From the NCBI RefSeq assembly GCF_019112545.1, contig NW_025064897.1, positions 302,151-366,150 on the forward strand: 64,000 bases of DNA, written 5' to 3'. Source of the DNA: Guyanagaster necrorhizus. Its lineage: Eukaryota; Basidiomycota; Agaricomycetes; Agaricales; Physalacriaceae. A program made the position numbers and the translations under genes. Below the pieces are notes generated by a model that ran no database searches, was not told the origin of the DNA, and saw nothing but the letters and a program-made list of their open reading frames with translations. Below are positions 34,476-47,206 of the stretch, piece after piece (within the stretch, counting starts at the first letter, position 1; each line of letters begins with the position of its first letter).

Positions 34476-36986
34476 TTGACCATTTTTTTATTGTTGGCAA
34501 TATCATTCCAAATGTCTATAAGCTTTCTGAGTCACTTTAATTCATCAAAGTACTCATTGGCCATTTTATCTCCCATCTGCAGCCCCTTCATCTTGTTTTT
34601 GTGTACTTTCTGGACTGCTAGGTTAATGAACTTATTGTGAACCATTTGTTTGAACACTGGCCAGGATGGCAGTCAGTGGTGCTATCTGGTCATCAAATAG
34701 AAGTCTGAGAAAATGAGGGTCTATCATATTTTTGCCTTGTTCTCAAGGTAGGATGCAGCAAATAATATATGGTAGATGTCAAAGGAGAGATATATAGAGT
34801 ATACCTTGAAGTATTGTTCATAGTCAATCAGAAATTGGTCAATGTCATCTGATGCTCCTTTGAAGGGTCAGGGCTTCTGTAAAAGATCAGATTTGCATTA
34901 GATCATTGCTGTGTCTGTAGGCAGTGCTCTTATCAGATTTGGGTATTCATGAAATAATAGTCACTTTCATTCAGCAGGTGGTCTGAAAAAGGAGTGGAGT
35001 GAGTTATCATTGGCTATAGGACTGCTGGTTGGTCTGGCCTTCTTGCATATAATACACCTATTTTGCATAGTGAAGCTCAGTTTGATTGCTTTGGAGTTGT
35101 CTTCTTCAGGGGTCTTGCTGCTCATGCTAGCCTCATCAGATAGTGGCTGTCTGCTAAAAAGATGGCTTTCTTGGTCAGTCTAGGGATTTTGAAATTTGGT
35201 AGGCCATTTTATTGGCTGAGACATTAGCCAGGTAGGCCAAATTCAGATACTTCAGATAGAGGGTGCCATATAAGTGTATCAAGTGCTGATGGTTTAGATT
35301 AATAATGCTGTGTAAACAGCCTATTTCAGAGTGATAGATAGGGTGTTTAGCATTAGTTGGGGCTGAAATCTGGATCAGTATACTGGCATCTTTATTAGTA
35401 GGTTTTTGGGATGTATTCTGTTATACATAAAAATTGCTTGCTTAATAGCAGCATACTGTAAAATGTCAATTTTTTCCAACTCATCTGCTGCTGTATAATC
35501 CTATCCCATAGGTGTCATTCTTTAAGTGACATCCTGAGTAAGTGTGACTGCTCATTTCCAGTAAAATTGTAGGTATTCTTTTTCTTGTTCACACTGTATC
35601 TTCTCCTTCAGTGCTTCTTTGTCTGTTGATTCTGCTCTGTGTTTTCAATCTCTCTATTTAAAAGGTATCTTCATCTCTTTGTTCTTGTCCTTCTCATTCT
35701 CTTTGCTCTCTTCACTGTCCTTGACAGGGTAGCTGGCAGGCTGGTTGAAGATGAATAAGGCATGAGGCTGCAATGTCACTGGAGAGCTGCTCTTTGTTTC
35801 AGCTGATACTGGGTCCAGCTCTAGTAGAAGACTTGGTTTAAAGTCAGTAAGTCCTAACTTTGAGTCTTTCTTTACTGCTGCTGCTGTGCTCTCTGCTTTC
35901 CTTCAGTTCTCAGTGATACTGGCAGAAGTTTCCATAGAACTGGTTATTAAGGAAGAGGGCAGCAATATTTCCTTATAAAAATCATTGGAGGACTCATTCA
36001 CTGACTCAGATGCTAAAAGAGGCTCATAGCCTATAGGCTCTGAGAATAGAGCTGGTGTCTGAGAAAATAGAATTCCTGGAGTTGATACTTCTGATGAGTA
36101 GAGGGGGGTATGAGTTTTGCTATGCTGCTTTACTAGTGGTGATGGTTTTTGCAGGTCTGATTCATGGGTCTGTTGTGGTTGTTCTAATGCTTGGCTTCCA
36201 GAATAGAGAGCTTAGAGTGTCTGCATGAAGCTTATACCATCTGAGATCATCTGAGTCCTAGTTGATGGCTTTGAGATCTCATTATTGCCACTGAAACTCT
36301 GCATTATACCAGGTAGCCTTGTAGGCCTCTTGCTTTATTATCTGATATTTATCAAGTCTCATGTATATGGTCTCATAGTCAATGATATTCCTGATAGTGG
36401 ATTTCCTGAGAGCATAGTCAGACTTATAGTTGCTGAAGTCATTTCTATAGTGAGTGTAAATAGAGAGAGTGAGACTCCCTTCCAGAGTTGTATAGAAGAG
36501 GCTGTTATTAGAGCCTGTAGCTATCTGAGAGGCATCAAGAGAGTCTCAGGCATGGTCACCAATTGTGTACTCAGGTAGAGCAGTAAAAGAGTCAGAGGAT
36601 GGCTCAGCATTTAAGAAGTCTTTGAGAAGGTCCTCATTCTTATAGTCTGAGACTGGAGAGAGGTTCATCAGATACTAGTAGTTGTGAGTGTTGCTATTTC
36701 TGCTGCTTTGAGAGGTTCTTAGAGAATATCAATGTTCTTCTTCCTCTGAATGAACCCTCAAGCCTAAGCTGCCAGGTTGGGTTTCTGATATGGCTTTAGG
36801 CAGGAACTGATAGGAGATTCTGGTAGAGGCTGGGATGTCATAGAAGAAAAAGACTAGTGAGACATTATAGATAATTTGTTGTACAGTTCTAAAAGCATAA
36901 TAGTTCCTGACTACCCAAGTGGTTACAGATTATCATCTTCAATAAAGATAGATAATTGTGAGGAGTCCAAAAAGAGTTTTTATCAC
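34476..36986 (-). pseudogene. Family 1 gag of the old minus-strand element, middle part
   Basis: Resumes the gag interrupted at 26630 and matches 52650-55110 of the better preserved copy in order and orientation. It is broken by many stops with practically no CpG left. At 36986 it is interrupted again by element III; the leader continues at 44943. Confidence 0.75.
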
Positions 36987-37484
36987 TGTTATGTGCATGC
37001 TGCCAGCCTCCATGTCACCTCAACCAATCATGGATTTAATCATGGAAACCCACCAGACTCCAGCTGCCCCCATTACCTATTAATTTCATTTTCACCATTA
37101 TCATTTCACATCTATATTTCACATTGTAATATCTAGACCCTGAACTTGGTAGCAAATATTGACATCAGAACCCAATGGAATCTGACTCAGAATTAGCTAC
37201 CATTAGTATATAAAGCTATGTATAACCATTGTAACTACTCAGTTCAAATATCAACTTGGATAGCCATCTACACTTTGTACTCACTTCAACTCCTTCTTTC
37301 TCATCTATCAGATTTCACTCTAAAGGATACTCCTCTTCACTTCTCTGATGGAACTCTGTTCTATCCATCCAAATCTTTGAGCTCTGACTCAAGAGTGATA
37401 TTGTCAATAGCTTCATTGATGCCTATACATGCTATCAGTCTCTGCATATGCATTCAAACCCACTCAATTGGCATATTTCTAACA
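36987..37484 (+). repeat. 5' LTR of element III, 498 bp
   Basis: TGTTATGTGC at the start, TTCTAACA at the end. TATATAAA at 37207-37214 and the presumed mRNA start AGTTCAAATAT at 37241-37251, 34 bases apart. Confidence 0.9.
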
Positions 37485-37498
37485 GTATATTTGAACTC
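37485..37498 (+). other. Primer-binding site of element III (self-priming type)
   Basis: GTATATTTGAACTC directly after the LTR. The 11 bases ATATTTGAACT are the exact complement of AGTTCAAATAT at 37241-37251. No tRNA-type TGG start is present. Confidence 0.7.
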
Positions 37499-37524
37499 AA
37501 ACCCTTGAGTCAAAAATTTTTATT

Positions 37525-38967
37525 ATGTCCACCACATTTACTCAACTCACAGAAACCAATCCTGAACAAACTCAGACTACCCATCACAACATGTTTTCTA
37601 TGGAAGACATCCCAGCCTCCACCTCAAAGAAACAATCAGGCCTTTTCAGATTGGCCTTCAGTAGAGGACAACCTTTCTGTAGAGAAATCTACAATCACTC
37701 TAGCTTCACTATCTGCCAATCTAATTACAACAATTCCTCTAACCCTTTTGATGCCACCAGCATCTCAACCAATAGAGTCTGATAGGCCAGCCTGATGTAT
37801 GGTGCCCAAACTGACCCTCCAATAGACCCTTTATCCTTAAGCAATATGTATGACAGCCCAGACTCAGAGAGCAGAGATGAAGACATCTCTACTCATACTC
37901 TCATCCAACAGAAATCAGGTGGTAATCTACCAAACTCTTTTTCAGAAGGGCCAGATGGACCAGGCAGACCAGATGGTTCCAATGGCCTAGACAGCTCTGA
38001 TGGCTTTGCAGGAAGCAACATTCCAAATCAGCAGGACATATTTCTAGAATTCATGAACCTGTTATAAGGAGTCTCTGCTTCTCTCAATAACCCTAAACCA
38101 GCCACTATTTGTACCAAAGTCAAGAAACCAAAACCATTTGATGGCTCTGACCTCTATAAACTGAAGGTCTTTATCATCTTCCTTCAGTTAAACTTCAATA
38201 ACAGACTTACTGCATTTGCAACAGATGCTAATAAGGTTAACTATGCTATTTTCTTCCTGGCCAGCACTGTGCTTAACTGGTTCAAACTAGACATTCTTAA
38301 TCCCAATCTGCAGAATCTACCAGTCTAGCAATTCTCCTATGTGGCTTTCTTAGATGAGCTTTGTAGCAACTTTGGCCCTTTTGATGCTATCAGAGATGCC
38401 AAAGATGCATTAGAACATCTTTAGATGTGTGATAGAGATTGGATCATAAAGTATATGGTCCAATTCAACCAGTATGCCTCATAAATTGGGTATGGAGATA
38501 ACTCCCTCCACTATGCCTTTTACTGTAGCCTCTGCACCTGTATCAAGAATGACATGGCACACCATGGGAAGCCAAACAACCTTCATGATATGCACTTCCT
38601 TGCCTAAGAACTTGATGCTCACTATTGGATCCAGAAGACTGAAATTGCTCATGAAAACTGAGACAATACAATCTTCAATCAATCCTCTAACCCCAAATCC
38701 AAGGAGTCCAACCTTTCTTCCTTGGACTCCAGCTTTACACTGAAATCTACCACCTCTAAGCCCTATGCTGACAAGCTAAGCAAAGATGGTTGTCTTACTC
38801 AGGAAGAAAAAGACTGCTGGTGCCAGAACAATCTTTGCATATTCTGTAGAGCCAAACACAAGATCAAGGATTGCAACAAATGAAAGGCTGCAGTGACTGC
38901 TAAGGGTTGTGCAGCTGAAGTAGATACTGCTTCTATGGAGCCAGCTCTAGCAGAGTCAGAAAACTAG
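37525..38967 (+). pseudogene. Element III gag, decayed
   Basis: From ATG 37525 (MSTTFTQLTE) to TAG 38967, in the same frame as element IV gag and with the same landmarks (MFSMEDIPAS near the start, PQPF/KPFDGSD type capsid start, LCIFCRAKHKIKDC knuckle at the end). Interrupted by at least six stops, mostly at former CGA, CAA or TGG codons. Confidence 0.8.
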
Positions 38968-38987
38968 AAAGCAACTCTATTCCCTCC

Positions 38988-41900
38988 ATGTGCATTCAGG
39001 GTTTCATTGACTCTATTCACATACCAGAGATCATCACCCTCAATGCAACATTCCTTTCCAATCACTTCTTTCATATCTCTCTTTCAGCAGAATTACCAAC
39101 TACCATGGAATCTGATAGTTTCTCAACTTGTATCATTCTGTGTTTTCTTGCCTTTATTGATTCTGGTTCTAGCTACTACTTTGTTGACACTAAGTATGTA
39201 GCTGCCAATGAAATCTCTATTAAAGCCATCCCTAGTATGCAACTTCAATTATTTAATGGCTCTATTGAGAGCCATATATCTCAAATCACAATTATCCCCA
39301 TCTATTTCCTATTCAGAGACACCTTTCTCATTGGCTTCTATATCACTTCTCTGGATTTGTCTTGTAATCTTGTCCTAGGATACAACTGGCTCTCCTGCTA
39401 CAATCCACTGATTGACTGGGCTGAGAACAGTATTACTTTCTGCTCAAGCTATCAGAATCTCACTCTAACCAATTTTATAGCCTCCACTACATTCTAGAGA
39501 CTTTCATGCATACAGAACAACAGTCTACCCCTCTCTGAGCCCTCCAGCTCAACTCTGGGACTTCTGTGCCCACCAGACTCTATCAGTCCAACTTCTGAGG
39601 CTTCACTCTATTCTAAGTCCACTTTAGGTAGCTGGCAGACTCCATTCCTATATGAACCCATCTATTCCTATCCTCTCTCAGAGTCTTTTACTATGAAAGC
39701 ACACCTAAAGATCTCCATCATATCTGCTGCCACATTTGTCTAAGCTAGTGCAGAAGAAAACACTCAGCAGTTCACACTGCAGCTTTTTTTGTTTAAAATT
39801 GAAGCTAAAGCTGCATCCACAGAACCAGCAGACCTTTTATCAGTGCCAGTAGAGTACTATAATTTTGCAGATATCTTCAGTGATACTCTCTCTAAAAAGC
39901 TACCTGAACACAGGCTGTACAACCTCAAAATCAACCTTGAGAAAGAAACATCTTCACTGCTTGGACCTATTTATTCTCTTTTGGAATCTGAACTCAAGGC
40001 CCTATGAGAGTTTATTGATGATAACCTATGCAATGGGTTCATTATTCTATCTTGCTCTCTGCATGAGGCTTCAGTTCTATTTGTCAAGAAGAAGACTGGT
40101 GAACTCTGATTTTGTATTGACTACTATAGCCTAAACAAAATCTCCAAGAAGGATTGCTATCCTCTTCCCCTCATTTCTGATCTCTTTGACTCTGCTTGCT
40201 CTGCATGTATCTATACTAAGCTTAACCAATGACATGCCTACTATCTCATGTGCATAGCCAAAGGAGATGAATGGAAAACAGCCTTTTGAACCCATTATAG
40301 TTCCTTCAAATGATATGTCATGCCTTTTGGCATCACAAATGCTCTGGCAGCATTCCAATGATTTGTGAACAATATATTCTCTGACATGCTTGATATATTA
40401 GTAGTAATCTACCTTGATAACATCCTCATATATTCTGACAACCCAGAAGATCACCAGAAACATGTTTGAGAGGTCCTACACAGGCTTAGAGCTAATAGAC
40501 TCTATTGCAAAGGTTCTAAATGCAAATTTAACTGGGATTCTGTAGAATACCTAGGCTATATCCTATTACCTGAAGGACTTTACATGTCTGAAGAAAAAGT
40601 CAAGGCCATTGTTGACTGGCTGATGCCACAAAAAGTCAAGAACATCCAATCATTTCTTGGCTTTGCCAACTTCTACTGTCACTTTATATATGAATATAGT
40701 GATATCATTCTTCCTATTATATAACTTATCTGCAAGGAAACTCCATGGAAATTTGATAATAAATACTTGGTAATCTTCAACAAGTTGAAACAGGCTTTTA
40801 CACATGCCTCCATCCTTATCCACTAGGTCCCTGATTGAAAGATAGTGATGGAAACTGACACCTCCAATTATACAATTGCAGCTATTCTCTCTATCTATCA
40901 TGAAATTCACCTCATTGCCTTCCACTTCTGGAGCCTCCATAATACTGAACTTAACTATGATACTCATGACAAAGAGCTTCTAGCCGTTTTTAAAGTCTTT
41001 AAACATTGGTGGCACTATCTTGAAGACTCTGCAGACTCCATTGATATTGTAACAGACTATAAGAACTTTGGATACTTCACTACCACTAAGATTCTAATCT
41101 GCTGACAGGTCTGCTAATCTGAATACCTATCTCAGTTCAACTTAATAATTCAGTTCTACTCTGGAAAACTTGGTGGAAAACTGGATGTGCTCACCAGATG
41201 ATGGGACATCTATTTTAAAGAGAGAGATAGTCAATATGCCTAAGTCAACTCTCATAATTTCTGATCTGTGTTCATCCAAGGACAACTTTCTGCATCACTC
41301 TGCATAATCTATCTCAAGAGCCCTATTCTATGGGCTAGTGCTATCATGAATATTGACAAACTTCACACTGATATCAAACAAGCATAATTCTCTGACCCTA
41401 CATCCTCTGATAGTCTCCACTAGGCCAAAGTCACTTCTGAATCCTCTCTCTCTCAGTAATCTATTAATGAATCCAACATCCTTTGGTTTGAAGGCTGCAT
41501 CTATATCCTGGACTCTGATGATCTCTGTCTCCATATACTTCAGAACAATTACAACTATATCTTGGTAGGCCACTTTGGTCAAAACTAAACATTAGAGCTA
41601 GTCTGATAGGACTACACCTAGTCAAAGATATGTGAATATGTTTGACACTATGTTAAGTTCTGCACAGTTTATGGGTGCAATAAGACACCTAGACACTACT
41701 CCTATAGATTACTCAAACCTCTACTGGTTCCTGAATAGCTATGAGATTCCATTTCCATAGATTTCATTGAACAACTACTGGACTCCAATAGATTTACCAT
41801 CATCTTAGTAGTCATAAACTAAGCTAGCAAGCAAGCCATCTTCATCCCCACTCATGACACCATTAACTCTACAGAGCTTGCCCAACTTTTTCTTATCTAT

Positions 41901-42802
41901 ATGTTCTCCAAACATGAGGCACTTAGTCATATTATCTCAGATCACAGCTCTAAATTTGTTTCCCAATTTACTCATGCCTTAGCTATAGCTCTTGACATGA
42001 AACTCCATCTTACTTCTGGTTATCATTCAGAGGCTGACAGACAAACTGAATGGGCAAACCAAACTCTGGAACAGTACAATTGGGACACTTTTCTACCCAT
42101 TACCAAGTTCATCTACAACAATGCTTCTAATATGTCCACCAGAATCTCCTCATTTTTTGCTAACAAGAGTTACCACTCCAACATCACTGTTCATCCTGAA
42201 AGAGATATCACTTTGCAGTTAATCTTGATGAGCTCTATCAAATACTGAAAGATGAAATTTCTAAAGCTCAGTCTTATTACAAGGTCCAAGCAGACAAGCA
42301 TTGGATTTTGGTGCCTTCATTCACAGTGGGCAACAAGGTCTACCTCAGTGCCAAATATATCAAAACCACCTGTTCAACCAGAAAATTCTCAGAGAAATAT
42401 CTTGGTCTCTTCAAAATTATAGTCTAATCTAGTTCTCACTCCTTCACTCTGAGGCTTCCACTGGATCTCTGGTCCATTCACCTGGTCTTTCATGTGTCAC
42501 AATTGGAACCTATAAAAGAAAACACCATTTCTAACTGAATCCAACCACTGCCACCTCCAGTTGAAGTCAATAGAGAAGAACATTTCAAAATAGCCCAAAT
42601 TCTTGACTCTAAACTGAACTGCTGGTTCTGCTGCCCACTGCTGTACAAGATCCAGTGGCTAGGCTATAAAGATACTAATGAAGAGTTCACTTGGTTACTG
42701 ACCTTCAAGTTCTTCACCAATGAATTTATTGAAGAATTCCACTATTGATACCCAGGCAAACCAAAATCCTTATCCAAAGTCACTCAATCATTCCATTCTT
42801 GA
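38988..42802 (+). pseudogene. Element III pol polyprotein, decayed
   Basis: Protease ([19 protein letters not shown] near 39160), RT near 39790-40700, RNase H near 40750-41200, integrase near 41500-42250 and chromodomain near 42590-42790, ending TGA 42800-42802. The RT active site reads YLDN near 40410. A short deletion in the integrase removes about ten residues between LEQY and NWDTFLP. Stops are numerous but the frame shifts little. Confidence 0.85.
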
Positions 42803-42978
42803 TACAATGCAACTCTGGATGCCACTGATGCCCCCACCTTACTAGTTCAATTTTAACCACTAATTACTACCATTCCAATCATCTCTTTCACACTTTCAAA
42901 GTCAAAATCTTGTATTTACATTTTTTTTTCACTATCAATATCTGACATTTTTTTCTATATACATTTCATACAAAATTT

Positions 42979-44314
42979 TTACAGAAAAGCGAAACCTGCT
43001 AGGCCTACACCAGAATCCAAACTCTTCTCTTGCTTCTTCAACTCCTCTATATTCTCATCCAGCCTCTTCAACATCACCTTCTGAATATCTTCCACCTCCT
43101 AATCTCTCTTATTTTTAAAAATCAGCTGGGCCTTCTTCCAGGCCTTCACTTTAGATTCTAAAAACAGCTCTGAGAGAGATGACATGTCATTAGAACTATA
43201 GTCATCCTGAAGACTCACTATCATACTACAGATATCTGCCAGCTCTTCTGTCAACTCATCTATATGATGCATCAACTTGCAAATTAATCTTGGGACTTGG
43301 TGAAGGCCAGCAGAGACCTCTGCACTGCTGATCATCTTACTTGTGGTGACACTCTTGTTAAACAAACAAGCAGTTTTCTTAACCTTGCAGCAAGCACAAA
43401 TTCACCCTCGACTGGCATCTTCAGTTACTAGTCACATGTAGCACTATGTGCTATCTTGACAATAGTGCACACAATTTCCTGAAAGCAAAAGCTAAGTCAA
43501 ACCATGCAAGAAAACTAAGATACTTACTTTCACCATCCAACAACTCTTCACTCTCCACTAGCTCCATCACTTTCAACTTTGCCCACTTTTTGAGACTAGT
43601 GACCACCTCTATCTCACTGCCATCCACTATGCTTCTCAATCTGAACTTGTGTTTATGGCCCTTCTCCACTAGACCCACTGCTCTTCTCTTCCCCTCTTGC
43701 ACTCTCTTTCTTCTCTCTAAGGTCTTCTCAGATTCTTCTGACTCATCATCCTCTTTAGTCTCCTTGTGTGGCTCATCATCGGACTCTGGAGGTGTGCAGC
43801 TAGTCACCTTCTTGAAGTGAAGATTAGGGCCAGAACTAAACCATTCTGCTAGCACTTGATGCAGATAAAAATCAATGGCTGATATGAGGGTCATCTACAA
43901 CTCATCCTCCATAATCATCTCCTCCTGCTCTACCTCTAGAGCCTCAGCTCTTGCCATGGTCTCTATGGCCTCCCTCTCTTCAGCCTCCCTCTGAGCTGCC
44001 TCTCTCAATGTCTTCTCCACCTCTTTTACCCACCTCTCTACTGCCTGCCAGACCTCCTCCCTCTTCTTCTTCAATTCCTCTTGCTGCTTCTTTCTCTGTG
44101 CCTTCCAGGCCACATAGTCCACTCAGACCTTCTCCTCTCTCTCTCACTCTCTGTTCTACTCCAAGTGGACTTCTATGGCCTCTGCATAGTCTTCCTCTAT
44201 GGTCTGCCATTCCAGACAAAATAATTCCTTGGCCTCTTCATAGCCATTAGGAGTGGGTTCTCTCACCAAAGGCTCAGGAGTATATGAGCAATGATATGCA
44301 GTGGGAGGCAACAT
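42979..44314 (-). pseudogene. Antisense gene of family 2, copy in element III
   Basis: Opposite to gag-pol, from an ATG at 44314 (MLPPTAYHCSYTPEPLV), about 130 bases from the 3' LTR, to TAA at 42979-42981. Pol ends tail-to-tail at 42802. The N-terminal coiled coil (MDYVAWKAQRKKQQEELKKK; 44122-43895), the acidic/basic middle (43894-43530) and the C-terminal coiled coil (43365-43099) are separated by only a few stops. The intron is preserved: GTAAGTATCTTAG just after GATGGTGAAA and a TTTGCTTTCAG acceptor near 43480, followed by the Cys-rich exon. Better preserved than the pol of the same element. Confidence 0.78.
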
Positions 44315-44444
44315 AGTTAGGGTGATAGTGATAGTATCTGACTAAGTTGTAAAAAATTCTCATGGCCATCAATAATCTTCTATGTGGCCCCATCAGCCAT
44401 TGGGATCTGCACTCTTGAGGGCAAGAATGCTAATGTGGGAATAC

Positions 44445-44942
44445 TGTTACATGCATGCTGCCAGCCTCTGTGTCACCTCAACTAACCATAGATTCAATTA
44501 TGGAAACCCACCAGACTCTGGCTGCTCTCATTACCTATTAATTTTATTTTCAACATTATCATTTCACATTCATATTTCACATTGTAATATCTGGGCTCTG
44601 AACTTGGTAGCAAATATTGACATTGGAATCCAATAGAACCTGACTCAGAATTAGCTACCATTAGTATATAAAGCCATGTATAACCATTGTAACTACTCAG
44701 TTTGAATATCAACTTGGATAGCCATTTACACTTCATACTCACTTCAACTCCTTCTTCCTTGTCCATTGGATTCTGCTCTGAAGGATACTTCTCTTCACTT
44801 TTCTGATGGAACTCCATTCCATCCATCCAAATCCTTAGGCCCTAACTTAAGAATGATGTTGCTAATAGCTTCATTGATGCCCATGCATGCTGCTGGTCTC
44901 TGCATGTGCACCCAAACCCACTCAATTAGCATGTTTCTAACA
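44445..44942 (+). repeat. 3' LTR of element III, 498 bp
   Basis: TGTTACATGC to TTTCTAACA. The mRNA-start motif here is the TG form AGTTTGAATAT (44699-44709), whereas the 5' LTR has the CA form. Confidence 0.9.
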
Positions 44943-45069
44943 ATCACAGAGGCTAAAAGCCTAAAGAAGTTGTCAGTGAGATCAGAAGTTGATGTAGATG
45001 ATAGTGGCATTCAGTTTCTTTCACACTAGTTATGCATAAAGAAAGAGAAGTTAGAAGCTTTGAGCTAAT
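44943..45069 (-). other. Leader and primer-binding site of the old family 1 element
   Basis: Continues the family 1 sequence after the ATCAC duplication. The PBS (plus strand AGCTTTGAGCTAA, 45056-45068) lies one base before the LTR. Confidence 0.6.
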
Positions 45070-45482
45070 TATTAAGCTCAAGTCACACATAATGAGAATA
45101 TATGATAAACTGATACTGTATTGAGTTCATAAGTTATGTCAGAGTTCATTTAATGCATTTGTGAAGTCATATGCTTTAAGGCCAAGACAGTCAGCTCAAG
45201 ATAAAGTGGTGAAGAATAAACTTTAGCTTAAAGCTGAAGATATACAGTGAGAGCTATACTATTTATATACTATTTATGTTCTAGCTAAATATACATCTAC
45301 TAATTGTGCATTCTTGTGCTAAGATACTCATTGTCCTTAGAGCATTGTTACTACCTACAAAAGAGTATTATCTATTGTTAAAGGATGTTATCATCATTGA
45401 AAGACAATGGCTAACTCTGCCTATTATAGTGACTAAGCATAAATAGAGGTTAATAAGAAAGAAAAATGAAAAAATTATAACA
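45070..45482 (-). repeat. 5' LTR of the old family 1 element, 413 bp
   Basis: Plus-strand reading TATTAAGCTC to AATTATAACA, that is TGTTA/TAATA-type ends in sense. Contains TTAGCTTAAAGCT (45223-45235), the decayed complement of the PBS. Confidence 0.75.
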
Positions 45483-45949
45483 CTCTCCTCAAGAGTCCAT
45501 CCTGCCTCTTTGTTGTCAAGAGCCAATTGTACTGAGTCCTCTATGAATTTCTTTTCTCTTTGCATCTTTTTCAAGATTTCAGAGGCTGTCAGAAAGATCA
45601 TGGCATTTATATAGAACATTTTTGGCTTGAGCATTACTATTTCTTCATTATCCTTTTCCTCTTGGTCATAGTCTGCTCTTCTGCTGAGTAGGTCTGCCTT
45701 TTTATTGGCAGCATCTAGTTTATAATAGAGACTAAAGTGGTATTTGGCCAGTTCTATTACCTATTATACTTATCATCAATTCAGTTTTTGTGGTTTTTTA
45801 AAATATTAGAGATTTTAGTAATCAGTCTATATTTTAAAATTATATTTGGCTCTCATCAGATAATGATGCTATTCATCTAAGGCTGTCATTATTGCAAGCA
45901 GCTTCTTATCATAGATTTCATAATTTCATTCTGTGATGAAGAGTGTCTT
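45483..45949 (-). pseudogene. Older family 1 pol fragment (RNase H to integrase linker)
   Basis: Minus-strand reading gives the linker MLKPKMFYINAMIFLTASEI at 45634-45560 and, nearer 45900, RNase H similarity to 50030-50060. It lies between two family 1 LTRs of different elements, so it is what remains of the copy into which they inserted. Confidence 0.6.
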
Positions 45950-46404
45950 TATTAGGTTTAAGCATCATATGAATCAATACATGTGATGAACAGGTGTCCC
46001 TTCACACTTTGAGGGATCAACTGGGTCCACCTGATGTATATTGGGTTCAGTGTGTCACAAGATCAGGAATTGACTTGGAGTAGAATGGTGATTATAAACT
46101 TTAGCTCGAAGCTGGGGTTTCCAGCAAGAGCAAGCCTTTTTAAATACTGTACATGTTTTGCTATTAATACCTGTTATTTATTGTGCATTTCTCTACTTCA
46201 GCTGCTTGTTGTTCTTGAGCATCATTACTGTATATAAAAGGCTGATTGTGTGTTTGTTGTTAGGCATTGGTAGCATCGGAAAACCATGATGAAGTGACTT
46301 GTTATAATGACTAAGCTGTTCCCACAATCTTCTGCACTTATTCTTGATGCTCTGACTAAGTGTGAATAGAGGTCAAAATGAGAAAATAAGAAAAAATTGT
46401 AATA
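45950..46404 (-). repeat. 3' LTR of the larger family 1 element
   Basis: Plus-strand reading starts TATTAGGTTT and ends ATTGTAATA, next to the sense PPT GGAGGGGATAAT. The motif TTAGCTCGAAGCT at 46101-46113 retains the CG lost elsewhere. Confidence 0.8.
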
Positions 46405-47206
46405 TTATCCCCTCCTTAAGACCATCATCCCAATGGCTTAATTTAGAGATAATTCATAGTTATGGATTGCATCATTGGTGTCCATTAGTTTCTCATTGAT
46501 CCATTGGTTAGATTCTAGGCTATAACCTTTCTAGCTGATAAGGTAATCCACTATTGTTGTTGTTCTATCCCCTTTGGCCTTGACTTTTCACAGTTTGTGG
46601 TTTAACACTTGATTGATTTTGTAGTGTTTCTCATCATCGATCAGGTCTGATGGGAGCAGTGGTGGTTTCTCTTGATTGGGAAAGACAAGCATGATATAGA
46701 GTGAAAGCAGTGTTTTATTGAATATATTGTGGATTTTTCAGATGATGGGGAGGCAAAGTTTATAAGCACTTGCACTGATCTTTTCAATTATGAGGAAGAG
46801 GCCTGTTCATTTATCAGTGAGTTGCTGTTTTGGTCTCTGTAAGTGAAGGTTTGTGGTATCTAGCCAGACTTTATCATTGATAGAGTACTCATGGGCTGGT
46901 CAGCAATGTTTGTCATACTGTGCCTTCATCATGATGGCTGCTTTTTCCAGTGCTGTTTTGATCTCTGTATGGATTTTGGCCATCATGGTGGCAAAGTCCA
47001 TTGATACTGGTGTGGTCACACAGTATCATTCTGTTTGAGCAATGTTTGGATGTCATCCATGATTGATAAAGAATGGAGTTTTCCCTGGTGCCAAATGGAC
47101 TCAGTTATTGTGTTGAAAAGTGGTAAGAGCCAGCCATTCAACCTAATTGTCTTGTCTATAGTTAATGAAGAGTCAAAGATATTTTTTGACTTCTTGATTA
47201 ACCCAT

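Larger units (their letters stand above)
36987..44942 (+). mobile_element. Family 2 Ty3/Gypsy chromovirus, element III (complete, decayed, plus strand)
   Basis: Complete element of 7956 bp with LTRs at 36987-37484 and 44445-44942, flanked by a perfect 5-bp duplication ATCAC (36982-36986 and 44943-44947). Order: LTR, PBS, gag, pol, antisense gene, PPT (GCTAATGTGGGAATAC), LTR. It lies in the same old family 1 element as element II but in the opposite orientation. CpG is nearly gone and many stops are present. Confidence 0.93.

Noticed and set aside
43446..43820. Plus-strand Ser-rich frame in element III
   Set aside because: Antisense shadow of the better explained antisense gene.
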